Below the pieces are notes generated by a model. That model made no database searches. It saw only the letters and a program-made list of their open reading frames with translations, and was not told the origin of the DNA. Positions 18,409-25,908 of a stretch of 64,000 nucleotides of DNA are shown in pieces (within the stretch, counting starts at the first letter, position 1; the number at the start of each line of letters is the position of its first letter). The position numbers and the translations under genes were made by a program. The stretch comes from SUP05 sp964577715 (lineage in GTDB: Bacteria; Pseudomonadota; Gammaproteobacteria; PS1; Pseudothioglobaceae), in assembly GCA_964577715.1 (NCBI GenBank), contig CAZOAA010000001.1, positions 1-64,000 of the forward strand, given 5' to 3'.

Positions 18409-18965
18409 ATCATTTGACAATACATGATACTCATATTTCAGGGCTTCGTATAATTGAGCGTCATTCATTTGAGGATCGCCGAGGATATTTTGAACGACTT
18501 TACTCCCATAAAGAGTTTGATAGTTTATTGCAGGATAGAATGATCAAGCAAATAAATCATACATTCACCCGTAAAAAAGGCACTGTTCGTGGGCTACACT
18601 ACCAACATCCTCCTTTCTCAGAGGTTAAAATTGTTTCCTGTTTGAAAGGTAGTGTTTGGGATGTTGCAGTTGATCTTAGAAAAAAATCACCAACTTTTTT
18701 GCAATATCATGCGATACGTATGTCAGAAGATGATTCTATTTCTTTCTGGATACCTGAGGGGTTTGCGCACGGTTTTCAAACATTAACCCATGATTGTAAA
18801 ATGCTTTATCTACATACTAAAGAATACATGCCAAATTCAGAAGGTGCACTTAATGCAACTGACCCAAAAGTCAAAGTAGAGTGGCCATTAAAAATTTCAG
18901 ATATTTCTGATAAAGATAGAGGGCATCCATTTATCTCTAAGGGCTTTGAGGGAGTAGTTGTATGA
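18405..18965 (+). CDS. RmlC-like NDP-4-keto-6-deoxysugar 3,5-epimerase
   Basis: 186-residue cupin of the RmlC family. It shows DRRGYFERLY, the active-site His in GTVRGLHYQHPP, VWDVAVDLR, and WIPEGFAHGFQTL. Length is normal. Given the CDP-glucose genes on either side, the substrate is more likely CDP-4-keto-6-deoxyglucose than dTDP-4-keto-rhamnose, and the enzyme may catalyse epimerisation at C3 and/or C5. It overlaps rfbG by 4 nt and the methyltransferase by 4 nt. Confidence 0.88.
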   Translation: MNHLTIHDTHISGLRIIERHSFEDRRGYFERLYSHKEFDSLLQDRMIKQINHTFTRKKGTVRGLHYQHPPFSEVKIVSCLKGSVWDVAVDLRKKSPTFLQYHAIRMSEDDSISFWIPEGFAHGFQTLTHDCKMLYLHTKEYMPNSEGALNATDPKVKVEWPLKISDISDKDRGHPFISKGFEGVVV

Positions 18966-20191
18966 ATTGCCGCCACTGTAAAAAAGAACTTGTACACACA
19001 TTTTTAAACCTTGGGTTTTCACCGATATCCAATGCTTATTTGACAGAAGAAGATCTTTCAAAGCCAGAAAAATACTACCCTCTTAATATTAAAATTTGCA
19101 ATCACTGTTGGTTAGTACAAACTGAAGATTATCTCCATGAAGATCAGCTATTTGATTCAAATTATGCTTATTTTTCCAGTACTTCTAGTAGCTGGATTGA
19201 TCATTCTATGAAATATGTTAGAAAGATAACCAAAAAATTAGATTTAGATTCGGAAAGTTTGGTTATTGAAATTGCTTCTAATGATGGATATTTACTTAAA
19301 AATTTTGTAGAAAATAAAATTCCATGTTTAGGAATTGAGCCTACAGACAGTACTGCAGATGCTGCAGAAGCTTTAGGAATTCCTGTGATTCGAGAATTTT
19401 TTGTTGAAGATCTTGGTAAAAAGCTTGCTACTGAAGGTAGATTGGCAGATTTAATTATAGGGAATAATGTTTATGCGCATGTGCCTGAAATAAATGACTT
19501 TACCGCAGGTCTTAAGGCAGTACTAAAAGAAAATGGAACTATTACTCTAGAATTTCCTCACCTATTGAATTTAATTGATCAGAATCAGTTTGATACCATC
19601 TATCATGAGCATTTTTCATATCTGTCGTTATATACAGTTAGTAAAATATTTGCTATGCACGATCTAAGGATTTATGATGTAGAGCGGGTATTGACACATG
19701 GTGGAAGTTTGCGTATTTACGGCTGCCATTATAAGAGTCAATTAATAGAAAACTCAACTGTTCAAAAGATGCTGGAATTGGAAGAACAGTATGGGTTGAA
19801 ACGATTAAATACTTATCAGAATTTTCAACAGCGAGTTGACAGGGTTAAAAATAGCTTGTTATATTTTTTAATTCAGCAGAAGCAGCTGGGAAAAACCGTC
19901 TCAGCCTATGGTGCGGCGGCAAAAGGTAATACGCTACTAAATTATGCGGGTATTAAGCCTGATCTACTCCCTTTTGTTTGTGATGCAGCACCTATTAAGC
20001 AGGGAAAATATATGCCTGGTAGTCATATACCAATTTTAAAACCTAATGCATTAGAAGTGCAAGCGCCTGATTATGTGTTGATTCTGCCATGGAATATTTC
20101 TGAAGAAGTAAAGCAGCAACTTATAAATGATCATTCATTTAAAGGAGATTTTGTAACAGTTATCCCCGAGTTGCAAATTATTAAACAATAG
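18962..20191 (+). CDS. NDP-hexose C-methyltransferase (TylC3-type)
   Basis: 409 residues, three-part layout of the sugar C-methyltransferase family. It has an N-terminal zinc site (Cys3, Cys6, Cys46, Cys49), a SAM-binding core (VIEIASNDGYLL around residue 100, EPTDSTADAA) and a C-terminal domain (SAYGAAAKGNTLLNYAG around 310-325). Members such as TylC3 methylate C3 of NDP-4-keto-6-deoxysugars; C-methylation at another carbon cannot be excluded. It lies between the epimerase and a 4-aminotransferase, so it should act on the 4-keto intermediate before amination. The product would be a branched-chain sugar. Confidence 0.88.
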   Translation: MNCRHCKKELVHTFLNLGFSPISNAYLTEEDLSKPEKYYPLNIKICNHCWLVQTEDYLHEDQLFDSNYAYFSSTSSSWIDHSMKYVRKITKKLDLDSESLVIEIASNDGYLLKNFVENKIPCLGIEPTDSTADAAEALGIPVIREFFVEDLGKKLATEGRLADLIIGNNVYAHVPEINDFTAGLKAVLKENGTITLEFPHLLNLIDQNQFDTIYHEHFSYLSLYTVSKIFAMHDLRIYDVERVLTHGGSLRIYGCHYKSQLIENSTVQKMLELEEQYGLKRLNTYQNFQQRVDRVKNSLLYFLIQQKQLGKTVSAYGAAAKGNTLLNYAGIKPDLLPFVCDAAPIKQGKYMPGSHIPILKPNALEVQAPDYVLILPWNISEEVKQQLINDHSFKGDFVTVIPELQIIKQ

Positions 20192-21315
20192 TGAAATCAC
20201 GCATTCATTATACTAAACCCTCAATAACAGATTTAGAGGTTAAATATGCCGCAGATGCGGCAAAAAATGGTTGGGGTGAAGAATGCTATACTTACATAAG
20301 TAATTTTGAAAATCTTTTTAAACAGCACTTAGGTGTAGACTATGCGATAGCAACCTCCAGTTGTACTGGATCGCTTCACATGGGTATGGCTGCACTTGGT
20401 ATAGGGCCGAATGATGAAGTTATTATGGCTGATACCAATTGGATTGCCACAGCATCACCTATTGTTAACCTTGGTGCCAAGCCTGTATTTGTTGACATTC
20501 TTCCTGATTCATGGTGTATTAATCCTGAGCTAGTAGAGGCAGCAATAACGCCAAATACTAAGGCAATTATTGCGGTACATTTATATGGAAATCTGTGTGA
20601 TATGGATCGACTACTGGAAATTGGAAGTAAATATAATATTCCAGTTATTGAAGATGCGGCAGAGGCTATTGGCTCTATCTATCACGGAAAAAGAGCTGGC
20701 TCTATGGGGAAGTTTGGAGTTTTTTCATTTCATGGAACTAAAACTTTAACTACAGGGGAAGGGGGGATTTTTGTTACAAATGATGCAAATCTATATGAAC
20801 GAGTACTAACATTAAGTAATCATGGTCGTTCAAAAGAACAGGTAAAGCAATTTTGGCCTGACTTAGTAGGGTTTAAATATAAAATTTCAAATATTCAGGC
20901 TGCTATAGGTTGTGGCCAGTTAGAACGAATTGATGAGCTGGTTATGAAAAAAAGAGAAGTCTTTAAAATGTACCAGGAGAAATTAAATTCAATTCCTGGA
21001 ATAAGCCTCAATTCAGAAGACAAAGGAACGGTAAATGGTGCGTGGATGCCAACTGTTGTTTTTTCTAAGGAATCGGGTGTAAAACGTGAGACTTTGCAAA
21101 GTGCCTTCAAAAGAGAAAATATTGATGCAAGAGTGTTTTTTTGGCCATTGTCTAGCTTACCAATGTTTCAAGCGAAAGAAAAGAATCTGAATGCATATTC
21201 AATTCCTAAAAGATCTATCAATTTACCTAGTTATCACGATTTGAGCCTTGTAGAGCAACAAAGAGTTGTAGATGTCTTGTATTCTATTTCTTATGAGTTT
21301 GGCTTAAAAAAATGA
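20191..21315 (+). CDS. DegT aminotransferase, perosamine-synthase-like (C4)
   Basis: 374 residues. The active-site region FSFHGTKTLTTGEGG (Lys near residue 183) and the EDAAEAIGS motif closely resemble GDP-perosamine synthase and related 4-aminotransferases. It should aminate C4 of the CDP-4-keto-6-deoxy (C-methylated) sugar, using glutamate. The start is a GTG whose first base is the last base of the preceding stop codon. The next gene is an N-formyltransferase, the usual companion for 4-formamido sugars. Confidence 0.87.
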   Translation: MKSRIHYTKPSITDLEVKYAADAAKNGWGEECYTYISNFENLFKQHLGVDYAIATSSCTGSLHMGMAALGIGPNDEVIMADTNWIATASPIVNLGAKPVFVDILPDSWCINPELVEAAITPNTKAIIAVHLYGNLCDMDRLLEIGSKYNIPVIEDAAEAIGSIYHGKRAGSMGKFGVFSFHGTKTLTTGEGGIFVTNDANLYERVLTLSNHGRSKEQVKQFWPDLVGFKYKISNIQAAIGCGQLERIDELVMKKREVFKMYQEKLNSIPGISLNSEDKGTVNGAWMPTVVFSKESGVKRETLQSAFKRENIDARVFFWPLSSLPMFQAKEKNLNAYSIPKRSINLPSYHDLSLVEQQRVVDVLYSISYEFGLKK

Positions 21316-22046
21316 GAATAATACTTATGGCAGATGGGATAGTTGGGTTTAAGATCGCCCAATACTTATCAAAACAATATCCAGGTGATTTATTTTTAAT
21401 TGTTACTATTAAAAAAAATAATATATATAAGTTTTTTAAAAAAAATGGTTTTAATGTATTGGCTTTTGAATCAGAAGAGATTATTTTAAAAAAACTTAAC
21501 CATAAAGAGGTTGACCTTGGAATTCTAGCATGGTGGCCAAATATTATTAGATCACCTTTGATAGATTATCCAAAACAAGGCTTTTTGAACACCCATCCAA
21601 GTTTCTTACCGTATAATCGCGGGAAGCACTTTAGTTTTTGGGCGATCGTTGAGCAGGCGCCATTTGGAGTATCTATACATTGTGTAAGCAATAATATTGA
21701 TTCAGGTGATATAATAGCTCAAAAAGAAATAAACTACAACTGGTGTGATAATGGTGAATCTTTATATTATAAGTCCCAGGAAGAGATGTTAAATTTGTTT
21801 ATTAAGACTTATCCATCTTTACACATGGGGTGTTTAAGTAAAAAAAAGCAAGATATGTCAAAGGGATCTTATCACCTGTCATGTGAAATTGAAGAGGCTA
21901 GCAAAATTAATCTTGATGATTTGTATACAGGGAGAGACATTCTAAACAAACTAAGGGCTCGAACATTTTCCGGGCATCCTAGTTGTTGGTTTGAGGATGA
22001 AAATATTGTTTATGATGTATCTATAGAAATTAATAAAAAAAAATAA
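21312..22046 (+). CDS. Sugar N-formyltransferase
   Basis: 244-residue formyl_trans_N protein using N10-formyl-tetrahydrofolate. The catalytic Asn-His-Asp triad is visible: LNTHPSFLPYNRG (Asn and His near 93-95) and NNIDSGDII (Asp near 134). It is much shorter than methionyl-tRNA formyltransferase, as expected for sugar enzymes such as WlaRD or VioF. It overlaps the 4-aminotransferase by 4 nt, so it most likely formylates that 4-amino group. The predicted end product is CDP-4-formamido-4,6-dideoxy-C-methylhexose. This is a deduction from gene order, not a known compound I can cite. Confidence 0.82.
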   Translation: MRIILMADGIVGFKIAQYLSKQYPGDLFLIVTIKKNNIYKFFKKNGFNVLAFESEEIILKKLNHKEVDLGILAWWPNIIRSPLIDYPKQGFLNTHPSFLPYNRGKHFSFWAIVEQAPFGVSIHCVSNNIDSGDIIAQKEINYNWCDNGESLYYKSQEEMLNLFIKTYPSLHMGCLSKKKQDMSKGSYHLSCEIEEASKINLDDLYTGRDILNKLRARTFSGHPSCWFEDENIVYDVSIEINKKK

Positions 22047-22067
22047 TTTAAAAAAAAGTGAAATATT

Positions 22068-23033
22068 ATGGAAGCAAATAAAAGCTATTCCGACAGAAGT
22101 TCCGGATAGGATGTTGAGTCTGGAGTACGGAGTAATTCAGAAATATATGAATTTGACTTTTCAAATGAATCGTCTACCTCAGAAGAAATTAGTGTCAGTT
22201 GGCATTTAGATTCTTACTCAGGAATCCTTGAACATAATGAATTAAAAAGTCTTTCTGACAAAGATAAAGAGTTCGTAAAAGGTATTCAGTTATTAGAATT
22301 TGTCACTAAACAAACAATTTTTGAGATTGATTGTGTTAATTATGTAACTTCTAGACTAACGCATGGGAAATATAAATTTAATTTTTCTGAGTCTTTAAAG
22401 CTTGACGCTTTAAAAGTTTATACCGATGAAGGATATCATGCTTATTACACACAGAAAGTGGCCAATCAGATAAGGCATTATTACCATATTGGTGAGGACG
22501 ATATTAGCCCATTTGTTAAAGACTATTATTCAAAGATCGAATTAATTATTTCCAAGTTTGATAAAAAATACAAAGATCTTTGTATGCTGGCATTTGTTAT
22601 TGCTGGCGAGAATCAAATTGTCTCAGATCTTTCGAATGATATGCGAAAGATAGTCCATGAGCCTATTCGAAAGATGTTTAGAGATCATATGAAAGATGAA
22701 GTATTTCATGCTAGATTCTTTAGTATAGTTTTTGAAAAAATTTGGCCTCAACTAAATGCTAAAGAGAAAGAAATTATGGGGTTGTGCTTTTGTGACTCTA
22801 TGGAAATATTAGGATCACCTCGTACTGATATCTATTATTTTTCTTTGGCCAAGCTGGGTTTTAACGAACAACAAATATCGCAATATATCAACGATATATA
22901 TAATACAATTGAGTGGAAAACAACTAGAATTAGCGCTAGAATGGCTCCAACAATAAGCTTATTAAAATCAAATAATGTTTTTGATATTGAATCAGTTAAA
23001 AATGCGTTTCAGAGAAAAAATTATATAATATAA
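22068..23033 (+). pseudogene. AurF-like di-iron N-oxygenase with in-frame TAG
   Basis: From ATG 22068 one frame runs to 23033 with a single interruption, TAG at 22107-22109 (codon 14). The protein matches the AurF family: FEIDCVN, then YTDEGYH 35 residues later (Glu to Glu), AGENQ another 60 residues on, then HMKDEVFH. These fit AurF ligands Glu101, Glu136/His139, Glu196, His223/Glu227/His230, with the first two spacings exact. No ATG, GTG or TTG follows the TAG until GTG 22458, which lies beyond the first three ligands. So the gene is either inactivated by one substitution or read through. Family members oxidise amines to hydroxylamine or nitro groups. It follows the formyltransferase by 21 nt. 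Confidence 0.75.
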
Positions 23034-23117
23034 GTAGCAATGTCAAAATATTTAAAAGCAAATAGTGATTATTGGAGTCAGGCGGTTTATGATAATCCAA
23101 ACCCTGAGTCATATGTA

Positions 23118-23125
23118 TTTAGAAT
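23118..23125 (+). repeat. Target-site duplication, left copy (TTTAGAAT)
   Basis: TTTAGAAT immediately precedes the left inverted repeat and is repeated exactly after the right one (23862-23869). Eight bases is the usual duplication length for IS1595-family elements. It proves insertion into the methyltransferase gene. Confidence 0.95.
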
Positions 23126-23147
23126 GGGTCAAGATAACTTTAGAGGT
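23126..23147 (+). repeat. Left terminal inverted repeat of the IS
   Basis: 22 bp matching the complement of 23840-23861 at 21 positions (A versus T at the sixth base). The transposase stop codon (TCA on this strand, 23129-23131) is inside it. Confidence 0.92.
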
Positions 23148-23815
23148 TCATCTCTAAATATTTTAAGCAAATTTTGATACATATCTTCACCTCTATTATT
23201 AAACCTAAATTCACATTCTTTTAGGTGTAAATTAAACATCTTTTTATCCATACCTTTAAACTTTACTAACCTTGTTTTGGCATAACCCCAGAATGATTCA
23301 ATTCCATTAATATGAGAGTTTCCTCTCACAAACTCATTCTTCCCATGGTGCACTCTAAAGTGCTTCTTATAGCCAAAATCTACTAAACCATTATACCCAC
23401 GCCAACCATCGGAATGAATAACACTACCAACATCAACTTTGCCCTTGATAACCTTCTGCAGCACAGCTGCAGAGCAATCAGGGACAATTTCAGTATAAAC
23501 CTTACCTTGTCTTTTTAACAAACCAAACACTATGGTTTTACCTCTGGCGCCACGGCCGCGTTTTCCGCGGACGCGCCGTGCACCAAAATAACTTTCATCA
23601 ATTTCAATCTCACCTTTGAGTGGTGACTGATCTTGACAATACAAAAATATTCTAGACCTAATAGCTGTTAAATATTTGTTAATACTTGGTCTAGATATTT
23701 TTGTTAAATGAGAGATTTGAGTTGCACTCAAATCCTCAGAAAACAAGTAAATTATTTCTCTAAATTTCTTCTCAGAAATGTGAGAACGAATTACATACTT
23801 GTTTTTCATTGGCAT
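23129..23815 (-). CDS. IS1595-family transposase (ISXO2-like DDE domain)
   Basis: 228-residue transposase. An N-terminal helix-turn-helix-like part (LSATQISHLTKISRPSINKYL) is followed by the ISXO2-like catalytic domain: GEIEIDESYFGARR (first Asp/Glu region), a Gly/Arg-rich RGKRGRGARGK loop, VIHSDGWRGYNG (second Asp), and GNSHINGIESFWGYAKTRL (last acidic residue). The zinc-ribbon domain found in longer IS1595 transposases is missing, as in IS1016-like members. The frame is complete, so the element may be active. It is the only gene on the minus strand in the window. Confidence 0.93.
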   Translation of the reverse strand: MPMKNKYVIRSHISEKKFREIIYLFSEDLSATQISHLTKISRPSINKYLTAIRSRIFLYCQDQSPLKGEIEIDESYFGARRVRGKRGRGARGKTIVFGLLKRQGKVYTEIVPDCSAAVLQKVIKGKVDVGSVIHSDGWRGYNGLVDFGYKKHFRVHHGKNEFVRGNSHINGIESFWGYAKTRLVKFKGMDKKMFNLHLKECEFRFNNRGEDMYQNLLKIFRDEPLKLS

Positions 23816-23839
23816 AGCAACATATTATCATGTTTTTAT

Positions 23840-23861
23840 ACCTCTAAAGTTATCTAGACCC
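23840..23861 (-). repeat. Right terminal inverted repeat of the IS
   Basis: Read on the minus strand it is the 22-bp counterpart of 23126-23147 with one mismatch. It lies 24 bp upstream of the transposase start, so it probably contains part of the transposase promoter region. Confidence 0.92.
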
Positions 23862-23869
23862 TTTAGAAT
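23862..23869 (+). repeat. Target-site duplication, right copy (TTTAGAAT)
   Basis: Exact copy of 23118-23125 directly after the right end of the insertion sequence. The two copies are still identical, which suggests that the insertion is not old. Confidence 0.95.
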
Positions 23870-24499
23870 ATATGGCCGTATTTTAAATTATCAGTTTGGC
23901 CTGAATGGAAAGAGAAATGATAATGTTCTTGATTTTGGTTGCGGTTCTGGGGGTAATTCTACATTTTTTGACTCTAAAGGTTTTAATGTTTTTGGTGTAG
24001 ATCAAAGTGCTGGTGACATTGAAAGGTGTCACAAACGCTTACCAAATAAAGTCAATCAATTCAAAACTATAAGTCCAGAATGCTCTCAAGATGATATCTG
24101 GTTTCCTAGAGTAAAATTTAAAATTATTACTTCGTTCCAGGTTTTGTACTATCTCAATGATACAGATCTACAGAGAAGGCTTACATCGTTATACAATATG
24201 CTTGAACCTGGCGGTATTTTTATTGCAACTATGATGCATACTAGCTCTTGGTATTATGGCATGAGTCATCCATCTGAAGATGGAATGAGGTTTGTCAAAT
24301 TTTATCGTGAACAAGATGTTGGTAGGGGTAATCTTTCTATGAATGATCACTATATAAATTTTACTAATGATGAAAAAGATTTAATTGAAAAATTTAAAAT
24401 CTTTCTCCCTCTGCATACCAAAGGTTATTATGATGGAGTGTATAGAGATGATCAAGGCTCTGAGAAGCATCTAGTTTTTATTGGTCAAAAACCCAAGAT

Positions 24500-25279
24500 T
24501 TGAAAAAAAATCAGAACCCCATAAGATTGATTGCTAGAATCGATGTTAGGAATGGCTATCATATTAAAACTATCAATGGTGAAGGGGTTAAGAAACTACG
24601 AACAATTGAGGAGTCATTGGAGCGTTTCACAAAAGGTGTTAATGAGCATGATGAAATTCTTTTAATTGATGCTGTATCCTCTCTTTATGGTTTTGATAAT
24701 TGGTTAATTCGGCAGGATAATAAACATATGTATTGTCCAATACCTTTTTCTATTGGTGGTGGAGTGGCATCTGTTGATATGGCCATTTCCACTTTAGAAA
24801 AAGGTGCAGATAAAATTGTAGTTAATACTGCTGCCATTGCAAAGCCAAAATTATTATCAGATATTTCGAATATTTGTGGCAGGCAAGCAGTTGTGCTTCA
24901 GATTGATACAAGAAAAATTAATAACATTTATAGGTGTTTTATCAATGGATCGCGAGAGCTTTCCAATCTTACTGTGGAAAATTGGTTGCAGCAGGCCCAG
25001 GATAATGGGGTTGGTGAAATCCATGTAACTTGCATTAATTCTGAGGGTGTAGACGCTACTTTCCCTGATGATCTTGCAGATTTGTGCAGATCTAATACAC
25101 AACTCCCTTTGATTGTATCTGGAGGTATTAGAAGCGCCTTGGATATGAAAAATCTTAGATTAAAATTTGAAATTAATGCTTTCAGTTTTTCTTCGATTAC
25201 TAACCATTTGGGCCTAACCGTTGAACAAATCAGGCGCGACCTTTTGACGCTTGGAGAGAGTGTAAGGTGTCCACATTAG
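24500..25279 (+). CDS. hisF2: HisF-like cyclase/synthase subunit of sugar amidotransferase (WbuZ-type)
   Basis: 259-residue TIM-barrel protein like HisF. It starts RLIARIDVRNGYHIKTI, with FSIGGGVAS and VNTAAIA in the barrel and LIVSGGIRS near the end. Real HisF starts with a conserved LxxRIIPCLDV; here the catalytic Asp region is altered (ARIDV), as in the WbuZ-type copies found in surface glycan loci. There it works with a HisH-like glutaminase and a WbpG/PseA-type amidotransferase, probably channelling ammonia, rather than in histidine synthesis. The TTG start overlaps the end of the broken methyltransferase gene. Confidence 0.83.
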   Translation: MKKNQNPIRLIARIDVRNGYHIKTINGEGVKKLRTIEESLERFTKGVNEHDEILLIDAVSSLYGFDNWLIRQDNKHMYCPIPFSIGGGVASVDMAISTLEKGADKIVVNTAAIAKPKLLSDISNICGRQAVVLQIDTRKINNIYRCFINGSRELSNLTVENWLQQAQDNGVGEIHVTCINSEGVDATFPDDLADLCRSNTQLPLIVSGGIRSALDMKNLRLKFEINAFSFSSITNHLGLTVEQIRRDLLTLGESVRCPH

Positions 25280-25908
25280 TACATATTGTAAAACTTAAAA
25301 GTTCAAACTACAGATCTGTACAACAGGCGGTTATCGCAGGGGGAGGCGGAGTTACGCCAAAAATAATTGAAATAATTGAATTAAAAGATAGTTCAATTTT
25401 AATTATTCCTGGAATTGGGAATATGGCTTCATTGGTAAGTGAAGTAAGTGAAAATCTTGATATAGAGCGGATTAGAAATTATATTATTTCTCATAATATT
25501 AAGGTGATTGGGATTTGCTTAGGATTTCAATGGTTGTGCTCCAAGTCTTTTGAAAGCGAGCATTCTAAGTGTTTAAATTTAATTAATTGTACAGTTGAGT
25601 CGATCTTTACTCCAACAATGCCTTCTTTAGGATGGAAGAGGCTTAAAGAGTCTATTTTCAATAAAAATACTAGCTCATTATCGAATTATATTAAAGGTAA
25701 AGATTTCTATTTAACTCACTCTTTTGGGGTAGGCGATTTAGAGCTGAAGGGTGCAGAAGTTTATGTGTATTCTTCTGATGAAGCTAATAATTTGGTAGCT
25801 GCCGTTATAAGTAAAAATATTATTGGTTATCAGTTTCATCCTGAAAAGAGTGGCCAACACGGTGTAAAATTACTTCAGAAACCAATCTTATATTTGGAGA
25901 GTAATTGA
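25267..25908 (+). CDS. hisH2: HisH-like glutamine amidotransferase (WbuY-type)
   Basis: 213-residue class I glutaminase. It has the oxyanion segment IPGIGNM near residue 50, the nucleophile in GICLGFQWLC (Cys near 84) and the His-Glu pair in YQFHPEKSG near residue 190. It overlaps the HisF-like gene by 13 nt and the amidotransferase gene by 4 nt, so three coupled genes form one complex. Its job is to release ammonia from glutamine for the sugar amidotransferase. The GTG start is preceded by only a weak AAGG. Confidence 0.87.
   Translation: MSTLVHIVKLKSSNYRSVQQAVIAGGGGVTPKIIEIIELKDSSILIIPGIGNMASLVSEVSENLDIERIRNYIISHNIKVIGICLGFQWLCSKSFESEHSKCLNLINCTVESIFTPTMPSLGWKRLKESIFNKNTSSLSNYIKGKDFYLTHSFGVGDLELKGAEVYVYSSDEANNLVAAVISKNIIGYQFHPEKSGQHGVKLLQKPILYLESN

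Larger units (their letters stand above)
23126..23861 (-). mobile_element. IS1595-family (IS1016-like) insertion sequence, 736 bp
   Basis: The element is bounded by 22-bp terminal inverted repeats: 23126-23147 (starting GGGTCAAGATAAC) and the complement of 23840-23861 (GGGTCTAGATAAC). They differ at one base. It has perfect 8-bp target duplications. It encodes a single transposase on the minus strand whose stop codon lies within the left repeat. Size, duplication length and the DDE transposase fit the short IS1016-like group of IS1595. It appears intact and possibly still mobile. A local G+C-rich patch lies around 23547-23581. Confidence 0.93.
23040..24503 (+). pseudogene. SAM methyltransferase split by an insertion sequence
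   Basis: The 5' piece runs from ATG 23040 to 23125 (SDYWSQAVYDNPNPESYVFR) and the 3' piece from 23870 to 24503. Removing 23126-23861 and one copy of the 8-bp duplication joins them exactly in frame as YVFR-IYGRILNYQF, giving 239 residues. The 3' piece holds the SAM-binding motif VLDFGCGSGGNST and FGVDQSAGDIERC. The insertion cuts off the first 28 residues; a chimera from TTG 23799 inside the element is possible but has no ribosome site. The target might be a sugar hydroxyl or the N-oxygenated amine of the preceding gene product, which is inference. Confidence 0.88.

Noticed and set aside
18405..18965. rmlC of the dTDP-rhamnose pathway
   Set aside because: No rmlA, rmlB or rmlD is nearby, while CDP-glucose genes overlap it, so a CDP-sugar epimerase is more likely.
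22458..23033. Separate 191-residue gene starting at GTG 22458
   Set aside because: The same frame continues upstream without a stop to 22110 and contains needed AurF metal ligands, so this is only the tail of an interrupted gene.
23799..24503. Methyltransferase read as a 234-residue gene starting with TTG 23799
   Set aside because: The first 23 codons are insertion-sequence DNA and lack a ribosome site. The real N-terminus is at 23040, as the target duplication shows.
24500..25908. Histidine biosynthesis hisF/hisH
   Set aside because: They overlap a sugar amidotransferase gene and sit in a glycan locus with no other his genes, as in WbuZ/WbuY systems.
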